Shown here in pieces: positions 15,080 to 23,321 of a stretch of DNA of 38,141 nt. The translations under genes were made by a program, and so were the position numbers. Source of the stretch: Spirochaetales bacterium (GTDB taxonomy: Bacteria > Spirochaetota > Spirochaetia > Sphaerochaetales > Sphaerochaetaceae); NCBI GenBank assembly GCA_017618315.1, contig JAFZUN010000294.1:1-38141 (forward strand), in the 5' to 3' direction. The notes below the pieces were generated by a model, which was not told where the DNA came from, searched no databases, and was given only the letters and a program-made list of their open reading frames with translations. The stretch's first letter is position 1. The number at the start of each line of letters is the position of its first letter.

Positions 15080-16513
15080 TCAGACTTCCTGCTCTGATTC
15101 CTGCTCGTTCTCCTCATTTGCACCAAGGACAGCCGCTTTGGCAGCCTTTGTCCTTCTGCTCTGTATCTGCATCATGCTCTTTCTGCAGAAGAGGTAGTAG
15201 ACTCCCACGAACAGTCCTGCAAAGAACCATCCCACAGGGTATCCGTAATAGACGAATCTGATATCTGACCTGATTGACATGGTCACGGCAAGAAAAATCT
15301 GCCTCATTCCCACCATTCCCGCAAGGGTCAAGGCAGTGTTCATCTTGCTCCTGCCGTGTGCCCTGAGAAGTCCCATCAGCACCTGCCTGACTGCACTGAT
15401 GAAGTAGAACGGAATCAGTGTCCTGCACATGTCCGAGGCAACCTTTATAACATCCGGGTTTTTGTTGAATAGCCATGCCAGCCAGCCGGTGATGGGATAG
15501 ATGATTATCCCCAGTACGACTGTTATGGAGACTGACATTATCATGGCGTCTTTCACACCCTCGCGGACCCTGGGGTGGTTCTGTGCTCCGAGGTTCTGTC
15601 CCACAAATGTCGTTGTGGCTGTTCCGAAAGCAGTTGTAGGTAATGAGACGAACTTGTCCATTCTCTGGGCAATACCCACTCCTGCCACAGCTGCCGTGCT
15701 GAACCTGTTGATGTATCTCCACACAAAGAGATTGGAGAATGAGATCAATGATCCCTGGACTCCAGCCGAGATTCCAACGTCCATTGCCTCCGCAATCACC
15801 TTGCCGCCGTTTGCCACGGTGTCCTTCATATCGATGCACCTGAAGCCCAGCTTCTTCCTGAGCACCCGGTAGCTGATGATGACAGACACCAGCTGTGATA
15901 TCACAGTGGCAATTGCCACCCCGGCAATTCCCATATTCATGACCGCGCTGAACAGAAGATCAAGCACTATGTTCAGTGAACTTGAGATCAGCAGGATCAC
16001 AAACGGGGTCCTCATGTCTCCCATGCCTCTTAGGATTCCGGCGCTGTTGTTGTAGACGATGGTGAACAATAGGCCGCTGTTGTAGATTCTGAGATACATC
16101 AGCGCATGTGGATAAATCTCATCATTGACATTTGAGATTCTGACCATCAGCGGAGCAAGCACAAAACCCACCACGGAAAGGATGGCTCCCATTATTATCG
16201 CAAAGGAATATGTGTAGCGGATGCTGTCCTCAAGACGCTTCTTGTTGCTGCTTCCGAAAGCCTTTGACACAACCACCGTGCTTCCTACGGAGATTCCGTT
16301 GCAGAAACCGACCAGGAGATTGGTCAGTGTTCCGCACACACTGACAGCCGCCAGGGCAGAGTCACCGACAAAGTTGCCCAGCACCACCGAATCCGTGCTG
16401 TGATAGAGGTTTTGGAACACCTCTCCCAGCATGATGGGGATGGCGAACAACAGAAGTCCTTTGTAGATGTTTCCTTTGGTGAAGTCGATGTTCCGCCTCA
16501 GAGCACTGGCCAT
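15080..16513 (-). CDS. MATE family efflux transporter
   Basis: 477 residues with twelve membrane segments in two related halves. The first half begins FTKGNIYKGLLLFAIPIMLGEVFQNLYHSTDSVVLGNFVG, a standard MATE/NorM-type opening with the conserved D in the first helix region. The second half begins after the cytoplasmic loop near residue 240 (AMDVGISAGVQGSLISFSN). MATE proteins export drugs or metabolites using Na+ or H+ gradients; the substrate cannot be inferred. The start at 16513 is chosen because the 101-residue extension to 16816 has no family similarity and overlaps the divergent asparaginase gene. The C-terminus has a charged tail rich in Glu. Confidence 0.92.
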   Translation of the reverse strand: MASALRRNIDFTKGNIYKGLLLFAIPIMLGEVFQNLYHSTDSVVLGNFVGDSALAAVSVCGTLTNLLVGFCNGISVGSTVVVSKAFGSSNKKRLEDSIRYTYSFAIIMGAILSVVGFVLAPLMVRISNVNDEIYPHALMYLRIYNSGLLFTIVYNNSAGILRGMGDMRTPFVILLISSSLNIVLDLLFSAVMNMGIAGVAIATVISQLVSVIISYRVLRKKLGFRCIDMKDTVANGGKVIAEAMDVGISAGVQGSLISFSNLFVWRYINRFSTAAVAGVGIAQRMDKFVSLPTTAFGTATTTFVGQNLGAQNHPRVREGVKDAMIMSVSITVVLGIIIYPITGWLAWLFNKNPDVIKVASDMCRTLIPFYFISAVRQVLMGLLRAHGRSKMNTALTLAGMVGMRQIFLAVTMSIRSDIRFVYYGYPVGWFFAGLFVGVYYLFCRKSMMQIQSRRTKAAKAAVLGANEENEQESEQEV

Positions 16514-16613
16514 AGTTGAATGATAAATCCATTCAGTCTGATGTGCAATTCTAAGGACGCAATAACGCAAAAACTGCGTGCAATAGTGCAAGAACGGGAT
16601 TATCATCATAGCC

Positions 16614-17606
16614 ATGAAGAGAATCCTTTTGATCGGAACAGGCGGAACCATCGCGTCCCGTCCTACAGATGACGGTCTTGCACCGTCTCTCTCAATAACG
16701 GACCTGCTTGAGAAAGTCCCTGAGATCGCAGAGTTCTGCATCCCGGAATGCATACAGCTTTTTAACATGGACAGCACGAACATCCGTCCCGAGCACTGGC
16801 TTGTCATAGCCCGCACAATAAGGGAGAACTACAACCGCTATGACGGCTTTGTCATCACCCACGGCACCGACACAATGGCATATTCTGCTGCGGGACTCAG
16901 CTATCTGATTCAGGACAGCGCAAAACCCATCGTCATAACCGGAGCCCAGGTATCGGCTGTCCAAGGGGACTCTGATGCGCACCGCAACATGGTCGATGCC
17001 TTTCTGTGTGCGGCGGACGGAAACAGCCACGGTGTCCTAATTGTTTTCTCGGGCTCGGTCATTCTGGGAACAAGGGCCAGGAAGAACTACACCAAGCGTT
17101 TTGCTGCCTTTGCCAGCGCCAATTATCCTGAGATAGCGCGCATCCAGAGCGGACATGTCTTCTGGTTCATTCCCCAGGAGCCTGAGAATGATGTTGTTTT
17201 CAGCGACAGTCTCTGCACGAATGTCGGCCTGATCAAGCTGTTCCCCGGAATCACCGAGGATGTGATAACCTTCATGACAGACCATTATGACGGACTTGTG
17301 GTGGAGTGCTTCGGAGTCGGAGGACTTCCCGAATACTATGAGTTCTACTCACATATCAGGCGCTCTGCGGAGAAGGGAACCCTGATAGTCATGACAACCC
17401 AGGTTCCCAATGACGGAAGTGATCTTACCCTCTACAAGGTCGGACACAAGCTGACCAGGGAGCCCAATGTCCTTGAGGCGCGTGACATGACAAGTGAGGC
17501 GGCTCTTGCAAAGCTGATGTGGATACTCGGCAGGACACGTGACGTGCAGGAGGCAAAGAGGCTGTTCTACACACCGGTTGCGCACGACATGATCATGCAC
17601 CAGTGA
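16614..17606 (+). CDS. ansA: L-asparaginase
   Basis: 330 residues, the family's usual length. It hydrolyses asparagine to aspartate and ammonia. The first catalytic motif GTGGTIAS holds T12, and the second, THGTDTMAYSA, holds T85 and D86. There is no signal peptide, so a cytoplasmic type I enzyme is likely. The C-terminal allosteric-type domain is present (ITFMTDHYDGLVVECFGVGGLP, then IVMTTQVPNDGSDLTLYKVG). The start MKRILLIGTGG is natural, although no clear Shine-Dalgarno is visible. It is divergent from the MATE gene and abuts the oxidoreductase stop to the base (17606/17607), leaving no room for a separate terminator. Confidence 0.93.
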   Translation: MKRILLIGTGGTIASRPTDDGLAPSLSITDLLEKVPEIAEFCIPECIQLFNMDSTNIRPEHWLVIARTIRENYNRYDGFVITHGTDTMAYSAAGLSYLIQDSAKPIVITGAQVSAVQGDSDAHRNMVDAFLCAADGNSHGVLIVFSGSVILGTRARKNYTKRFAAFASANYPEIARIQSGHVFWFIPQEPENDVVFSDSLCTNVGLIKLFPGITEDVITFMTDHYDGLVVECFGVGGLPEYYEFYSHIRRSAEKGTLIVMTTQVPNDGSDLTLYKVGHKLTREPNVLEARDMTSEAALAKLMWILGRTRDVQEAKRLFYTPVAHDMIMHQ

Positions 17607-18701
17607 TCAGTTCCAGATCTGACGCTCTGAAACAACCTTCTCACCAGACTCGCAGGCTCTCTGCATCAGGATCATCGTGTATGCGTCCTGAAGTGCATCC
17701 GAAAGAGGATAGGGGGACTCCGAGAGCCCTTGCCCGTAAAGGGCGGCCTGCCTCATCATGATTGCCATGGCTGTCTCATCCTGTGCAAGACCGCAGGGAC
17801 CGAACGGCATCTCATAGAGCTTCTGACCGTTGAAGTCAACGGAAAGCACCTCGTCTATCTCCCTGAGATTCGGATTGTCATATCCGGTCTTAACCTTGCG
17901 TGTAATGACGTGGAGCGGAGCACAGATGCCCTCATTTGATGAATCAAGGAAGTAGACCTTGTCGTCTATGATCTCACCCCGCTTTCCCAGAAGCTTCATG
18001 GTGTTCTTCCGAATCGGTGAGCGGTACTGCTCGCCGTCAAAGTCGTAAAATGAGACCTTTCCGCTCTCAAACTCAAAAGTGGCAATGGTGCGTTTTTTCA
18101 TTGCAATCCTGCCGTCCTTGAATGAATCGTAGCGGGTCAGTGTCTCCGTGACAGGGAACTCATAGGTCTTTGCGGTGACGGAGAACTGCTCTGACTGGTC
18201 AATGCAAAGAAGTGCCCTGATCAGACTTGCTCCGTGATATTCGTGTGCAAGTGATGCATTCAGGCTATCGTTGCTGCCAAGAAGGCCACTTTGTGCAATC
18301 TTGATGATTGAGCTGAGAACCGGGTATTTACGGTACTGCTCATTGACCACAAGCTTCTTTCCCTGGCAGTGCAGGTCCCACAGTTTCTCTAGTTTTGGAA
18401 GCTCAAGCGCCGCGGGAGTCTCAGAGAGCACACAGAAGCCCATCTCCATCCAGTGCATGGCAACATCCGCTATGGAGGCCTTGTTCACGACCACGACAAC
18501 CAGATCAGGCTTCATGGCAATGCATTCTTCCTCTGATGTCGTTGTGTGTATATCATTCTCAACACCTAGACGCTGTGCCTTTTCTTCTGTTCGGCAGAGC
18601 ATTGCGCAGAGCTCGAACTGATCAGGCAGCGCCTTGGCGATTCTGACATAATAAAGGGATCTCCACCCCGAGCCCACGATGATGAATCTTGTTCGCTTCA
18701 T
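17607..18701 (-). CDS. Gfo/Idh/MocA family oxidoreductase
   Basis: 364 residues. The N-terminal Rossmann domain has the dinucleotide loop IIVGSGWRS (residues ~7-15), a DLVVVVVNKASIADVAMHWMEMGFCVLSETP block (the EKP-like position reads SETP), and a NEQYRKYP segment at the domain junction. The C-terminal alpha/beta domain carries EYHGASLIRALL, in the position where the catalytic histidine usually lies. Family members oxidise or reduce sugars and inositols with NAD(P). The usual EKP lysine is not obvious here, so the activity may differ. It has no operon partner; the next gene upstream is divergent. Confidence 0.85.
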   Translation of the reverse strand: MKRTRFIIVGSGWRSLYYVRIAKALPDQFELCAMLCRTEEKAQRLGVENDIHTTTSEEECIAMKPDLVVVVVNKASIADVAMHWMEMGFCVLSETPAALELPKLEKLWDLHCQGKKLVVNEQYRKYPVLSSIIKIAQSGLLGSNDSLNASLAHEYHGASLIRALLCIDQSEQFSVTAKTYEFPVTETLTRYDSFKDGRIAMKKRTIATFEFESGKVSFYDFDGEQYRSPIRKNTMKLLGKRGEIIDDKVYFLDSSNEGICAPLHVITRKVKTGYDNPNLREIDEVLSVDFNGQKLYEMPFGPCGLAQDETAMAIMMRQAALYGQGLSESPYPLSDALQDAYTMILMQRACESGEKVVSERQIWN

Positions 18702-18758
18702 GCTTGGATTCTATCAGAGCTTATGAGTAATTGAAACTGAAACCTTCTAGATGATATC

Positions 18759-20515
18759 ATGGCGCCGATGATCAAGAAGCTTACAAAACAGATGCTGCTT
18801 GCACAGGTCCTGTCTGTGCTGACCACCTCAATCTGCATGCTTGTGGACAGCCTTGTCATAGGGCGCTGCCTCGGTGTCGGCGCGGTGGCCGCATACGGGC
18901 TCTCAAGTCCCATCCTTCTGATCATCGGGGGCAAGGCACAATCCTCTCGGCCGGGGTGCAGGCTTCCTGCAGCAAATCAATCGGAAAAGGCCAGATAGAT
19001 GAGGCTAACAAGGGTTACTCGTCCGCAGTGGGACCTGCAGTGGGGTTGTCGTTGTTTTTCCTGTTATTTGTGGTTGTCCTTCAGAACTTCATCCCTACAT
19101 GGATGGGAGCAGGCAAATCAGGTGATCTCTTTGAGTCCACAAGAGGCTATCTGATTGGTTTCACCATCGGAGCCCCTGCATGCATGGTGGCGCTTGTCAT
19201 GATCCCGTTCCTGCAGATGGCCGGACAGATGGCACTTCTTATATCAGCTGTGGTGGCAATGACCGTTACAGACATAGCCCTGGACCTTGTCAACGCCTAC
19301 GTGCTTCACTGGGGTCTTTTCGGCATGGGTCTTGCCTCTGCCCTGAGCTACTATGTGGCCCTTCTGGTGGCTATCTGGTATTTCTTCTCCAGTAAAAGCA
19401 TCTTCAAGTTCAGATTCCAGAATGTCAGCCTCTCAAAGGTGGCTGAGCTGTTCAAGAGCGCAATTCCATCAGTGTTCAACATCGGCACAGGTGTGGTGCT
19501 TGTCTTTCTGATCAACAAGATTCTTCTCAGGATAAACGGAAGCGCCGCGGTTGCCGCATACTCTGTGATGACCACACTGGGAAACGCAAGCAACTGCATC
19601 TCCACCGGAGTCTACGGGGTGTCTCTCACCCTTACGGGAATCCTTTATCAGGAGGAGGACAAGACAGGTCTGAAAGTCCTTTTAAAGACATTCATGCCAA
19701 GATGCGTGATTATGGGACTGGCTGTGGGGGCCTTCCTTATGACATGCTCGCCGTTCCTTGTGGATCTTTTCCTCACGGAAGGCGGCGGGGAATCCAAGAC
19801 CATGGCCATAACCGGACTCAGGATTTATGCGCTTGGTCTCATCCCGTGCTGCATCAACAACGCCTTCAAGGGATATCTTCAGGGCTCTGACAGGATCAAG
19901 GCCATAGTGAACTACTCGCTTGCAGAAGGGCTTCTGGTTCCTGCACTGTTTGCACTGATCCTGAGCATCCCGTTCGGAACAACGGGAGTCTGGTTCTACT
20001 TTGTCATAGGAGAAACCCTGGCACTACTCGGTTTCAGCGTCCTTAAGTGGAAGAGGGCAAAGCGCATCTCATTTGCCATGGACACATACCTGGATTTCAA
20101 GAAAGGCTTCGGTGTCAGCCCTGACAACATGCTGGAGTTCGACCTCAAGACAATCCAGGAGGTGGCGCCGGCAGCGGAGGAGGCTGAGAGATTCTGCATA
20201 GAGCACGGACAGACCGAGATGACCGGAAAGTATGTAGCCCTCTGCGTCGAGGAGATGGCAGGCAACATAATCAGGTACGGTTTCTCATCAAAGGGCAAGA
20301 ACAGCATGTCCGTCAGAATCCAGCACAAGGATAACCGGTGGGTCATCCGTTTCCGCGATGACTGCAGGGCATTTGATCCGCTGCATTATGTCTTCAAGAA
20401 GAAAGGGCCCAACATCTCAGGAATAAAACTCATGATGAACATAGCCGATGAGGCAAGATACACATACTCGCTGAACCTGAACAACCTCATGCTGGTTGTG
20501 AACGGAGGTAAATGA
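18759..20515 (+). pseudogene. MATE-type transporter fused to an RsbW-like ATPase domain; single-base frameshift
   Basis: The product is split across two frames. The first 57 codons from 18759 end in LSSPILLIIGG. The rest continues in the -1 frame (GTILSAGVQASCSKSIGKGQ onward) to 20515. The break falls in a run of five G at 18927-18931; one more G would give an unbroken frame of about 585 residues. The transporter has the MATE-like two-half fold. From about nt 20150 a C-terminal HATPase_c (anti-sigma-kinase type) domain follows. It has EEMAGNIIRYGF (glutamates at 20249 and 20252, Asn at 20264), FRDDCRAFDP and GIKLMMNIADEA. A GTG at 18956 could start the second part, but without the first helix. 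Overlaps the next gene. Confidence 0.8.
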
Positions 20516-21681
20516 TGAAGACCAGAAGAACACTTTCAGCCGTCCTGGCTGTCATGATTGCACTGGCAATTCTTGTCAGTTGCGCATCCACAGGCAAAAA
20601 CAATGCGGACACATCAAAGGCAACCAAATTCAAGGTGGGTCCTGTAAGTGTGGTTGACCTTCACGGCACATGGTACGAGATGGGCCGTCAGTTCGGTGAC
20701 CTCATGAAAGATGAGCTTCATGACATCTATGATTTCCTTCAGACAATCATTGCCGCCAATCAGGGAAACAGTGACAAGACAGATTCCATTGTGGAGCAGC
20801 AGAAGTCACAGACCCCGTACAGGATATGCGAGTTCATGAAAGGTGCCGCGGAGACTTCCGGTCTGACATATGACCAGATCCACATGATCAACGCCGTGGA
20901 GAGAATCGGAGGACTTCCGCACTGCAGCGTGGCAATGGCATGGGGAGACTACACTGACGGCAGCCTTGTGATAGGGCGCAACTACGACTATGCGGATTAC
21001 TTCTCCCAGATTGCAGACGATGTGGCGGTCACAGTCTATCATCCCGCCGACGGGGCGCTTGCCACGGCCACAATCGGCTACGTGGGCGAGATCTACGCCG
21101 TCAATGCCATCAACGAGGCAGGAATCTTCCTGGAACTGAACAACGGAAAGCCCTCCGCCAACATCAAATCCCCCAATTACCGCTTCACCGGCACCACTAT
21201 GCTCTTCGACATCATGTTCGATGCCGATGACCTCAATGACATTGATCTTTTCTTCAATACCACCAACAGCAGCTCATCAAGCATCATCAATGTGGCTGAC
21301 AGCCAGAAGGGTGTCTCATATGAATGGTGCCCGATTGATGTCAAACATGGCGAGTCCGAGAATCCTGAAGGGCTTCTTGTCTCGACAAACTACTTCCTGA
21401 ATCCCGAGTGGGATTTCCCGGTTCCATCAGATGCGGATAGCTGGAATGCCATCAGCCGCCGCGAGAACCTGCTCAAGCTCCTTGATTCCAAGAAGGGCTC
21501 AGTTGATGTTTCGGTCATGCAGGATATCATTGCAACACTGTTTGAGGACGGCGGAGCCATGCTTGACCTGACTGTCTACCAGCTTGTTGTTGTTCCAGAG
21601 ACATTCGAGCTTTGGATCCGCGTCATCGATGCCGATGATGATGCCTGGTTCAGCGTTGATCTGTTAAGTTTACTGAAATAA
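20515..21681 (+). CDS. Lipoprotein acylase of the C45/choloylglycine-hydrolase-like Ntn family
   Basis: About 388 residues with a lipobox LVSC (C23 lipidated), so it is membrane-anchored and extracytoplasmic. The Ntn-hydrolase core starts with HGTWYEMGRQFGDLM (residues ~50-64), typical of the C45 acyl-CoA:6-aminopenicillanate acyltransferase family. The likely nucleophile is C137 in GGLPHCSVAMAWG, followed by the conserved GRNYDY. Such enzymes cleave or form amide bonds of penicillins, bile salts or acyl-amino acids; the substrate here is unknown. GGAGG sits 6 nt before the ATG at 20515 and only 3 nt before the ATG at 20512, so 20515 is preferred. It overlaps the MATE-ATPase fusion gene, suggesting a shared job. 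Confidence 0.82.
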   Translation: MKTRRTLSAVLAVMIALAILVSCASTGKNNADTSKATKFKVGPVSVVDLHGTWYEMGRQFGDLMKDELHDIYDFLQTIIAANQGNSDKTDSIVEQQKSQTPYRICEFMKGAAETSGLTYDQIHMINAVERIGGLPHCSVAMAWGDYTDGSLVIGRNYDYADYFSQIADDVAVTVYHPADGALATATIGYVGEIYAVNAINEAGIFLELNNGKPSANIKSPNYRFTGTTMLFDIMFDADDLNDIDLFFNTTNSSSSSIINVADSQKGVSYEWCPIDVKHGESENPEGLLVSTNYFLNPEWDFPVPSDADSWNAISRRENLLKLLDSKKGSVDVSVMQDIIATLFEDGGAMLDLTVYQLVVVPETFELWIRVIDADDDAWFSVDLLSLLK

Positions 21682-21684
21682 TTT

Positions 21685-21714
21685 TTGTCTTTTCCTCCGA
21701 TGATGTGTTACCAT
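21685..21714 (+). promoter_or_regulatory. Candidate promoter of the TctCBA operon
   Basis: TTGTCT (21685-21690) and TACCAT (21709-21714) are 18 bp apart, about 45 bp before the tctC start. It is a weak match. Confidence 0.35.
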
Positions 21715-21758
21715 GGATTTAAGGTTTTATGAGACACAAAACCGAAGGAGAAAACCAA

Positions 21759-22748
21759 ATGAAGAAACTAGTTGCAGTTGCATTCATTGCAGCAATAGCC
21801 CTCTGTTGCATCTTTGCACAGGGTGCCGGAGAAACTGAAACAGCCAAATGGCCTGACGGCAATGTCAACGTCATTGTTCCTGCAGCACCAGGCGGAGGAA
21901 CTGACCTTGTGGCAAGGAAGTTCGCTGAAGTCGCAAACCGCGTCACAGGCAAGAATTTCATCGTTGTGAACCAGGGTGACGGCGGCGGAGCAGTTGCATA
22001 CGATACCGTCTACCATGATGACGAGGACGGTCTGAATCTCGGACTTTTCATCCCGTCATTCTTCACTACATACATCAGCGGCCAGGTCAACGAGAATCCG
22101 ATGACCGATTACAAGATCGCATGCTATGTTGACAGAATCACAGCCCACTACATCGTTGCAAGATCCGATGCTCCGTACAAGACCTATGAAGAGATGGTCG
22201 ACTACATCAAGGCGCATCCGGGTGAGGTCACATTCGGAACCAGTATCGGATCAAGGAGCCATTACAAGATGGTTGAATGGGCCAAGGCTGCAGGTCTTGA
22301 GTTCAAGTGGGTTGAGGCAGGAAAGACAGCAAAGGCCATCACTTCACTTCTCGGCGGTCATATTGATGTGACCACATTTGATGCTGCAAATGCAAAGAGC
22401 TATGCCGAGAGCGGAGATGTCATCCTGTTCTGTGCTTCGGACGAGCCGCTTGAGAGACTTGACTTCAACAAGGATGTGAGAACATGGGCACAGCTGGGAT
22501 ACACAGAACTCCGCTGTCAGGACCCTGTTCTGATGGTCTGCGGCAAGAATGTTCCTGATTCAACAGTCAAACAGATCAACGAGATGATGGTACAGGTTTA
22601 CAGTGATCCCGAGCTGATTGAGTACATGAGGGCAAACGGATCTGCACTACAGCCATATGATTATGAGAAGAGCAAGGAGCTGTACGAGGCCTGTTTCAAA
22701 GTCTACGACGAAGTCGGTGAAGACCTTGGAGTCAAGGCAGCCCGTTGA
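21759..22748 (+). CDS. tctC: TTT transporter substrate-binding protein (TctC family)
   Basis: 329 residues with a signal peptide (MKKLVAVAFIAAIALCCIFAQG). It then has the TctC opening WPDGNVNVIVPAAPGGGTDLVARKFAE, and later GTSIGSRSHYKMVEWAKAAG and the SLLGGHIDVTTFDAANAKSYAESGDV hinge. It captures a carboxylate, possibly a tricarboxylate, in the periplasm for TctAB; the ligand is not readable from sequence. Start 21759 is fixed by AAGGAG 9 nt before, and the upstream ATG at 21729 adds ten residues before the signal peptide. It is the first gene of tctC-tctB-tctA. A hairpin after its stop probably raises its output over the membrane subunits. Confidence 0.92.
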   Translation: MKKLVAVAFIAAIALCCIFAQGAGETETAKWPDGNVNVIVPAAPGGGTDLVARKFAEVANRVTGKNFIVVNQGDGGGAVAYDTVYHDDEDGLNLGLFIPSFFTTYISGQVNENPMTDYKIACYVDRITAHYIVARSDAPYKTYEEMVDYIKAHPGEVTFGTSIGSRSHYKMVEWAKAAGLEFKWVEAGKTAKAITSLLGGHIDVTTFDAANAKSYAESGDVILFCASDEPLERLDFNKDVRTWAQLGYTELRCQDPVLMVCGKNVPDSTVKQINEMMVQVYSDPELIEYMRANGSALQPYDYEKSKELYEACFKVYDEVGEDLGVKAAR

Positions 22749-22762
22749 GGCAGAACAACCAA

Positions 22763-22803
22763 AGCAGCAGACTTGGGCCCATGCCTGAGCCTGCTGTTTT
22801 TTA
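22763..22803 (+). terminator. Attenuating hairpin between tctC and tctB
   Basis: CAGCAG at 22765-22770 pairs with CTGCTG at 22791-22796, followed by seven T with the preceding A run complementary to it. It sits in the 79-bp gap after tctC. Partial termination here would give more binding protein than membrane subunits, as is common in such operons. Confidence 0.6.
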
Positions 22804-22827
22804 TATGAATCAAAATGGAACCATCAA

Positions 22828-23310
22828 ATGAATAAGGACAGGTATCTATCTCTTTTCTACATTCTGTTTGGTGTTGTGGTGATAATAGTTGCCGCAAACA
22901 TCAAGACAATGTTTGCAGTTGCCTCGGAGGATACGGGGCCTAAGTTCTTTCCGTACATTGTGGGGGTCTGCATGTGCCTCTGCGGGATCGGAAAATTCTT
23001 CTCATCTAAGGATAAGAAAGCGAAACAGTTCGTTAAAAGCAAGAAGGACTGGCTTAGGATAATACTTATCTCATCCATCCTGCTGGCATATGCAATTCTG
23101 ATCAAATATCTGGGCTATGTGATCTGTTCCACGGCTCTTCTTATTTCGCTTGCAATCCTTCTTGCTGATGAAAAGAAACCCAAGACATGGAAAGTGATTG
23201 TGTTCTCGGTTGCTGTGGTTGCTGTAGTCTTTATCATGTTCAAATATGTGCTGAAGATCTCACTTCCTGAAGGAATCTGGATTAAAGCAATCCGCAAGGC
23301 CATTTTCTGA
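22828..23310 (+). CDS. tctB: TTT transporter small membrane subunit (TctB family)
   Basis: 160 residues with four or five hydrophobic segments and a lysine-rich loop (SSKDKKAKQFVKSKKDW). The opening LFYILFGVVVIIVAANI and the following EDTGPKFFPYIVGVCMCLCGIG are characteristic of TctB (G.KFFP). It is the small integral subunit of the tripartite tricarboxylate transporter and works with the large subunit in the inner membrane. The ribosome-binding site is weak, in keeping with low expression. The large subunit follows after 11 bp, after a strong GGAGG. Confidence 0.88.
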   Translation: MNKDRYLSLFYILFGVVVIIVAANIKTMFAVASEDTGPKFFPYIVGVCMCLCGIGKFFSSKDKKAKQFVKSKKDWLRIILISSILLAYAILIKYLGYVICSTALLISLAILLADEKKPKTWKVIVFSVAVVAVVFIMFKYVLKISLPEGIWIKAIRKAIF

Positions 23311-23321
23311 GGAGGTTGGAA

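Noticed and set aside
18921-18935. Programmed -1 frameshift in the MATE-ATPase gene
   Set aside because: The ATC GGG GGC context does not let both tRNAs re-pair well, and no downstream stimulatory structure stands out; deletion or sequencing error is simpler.
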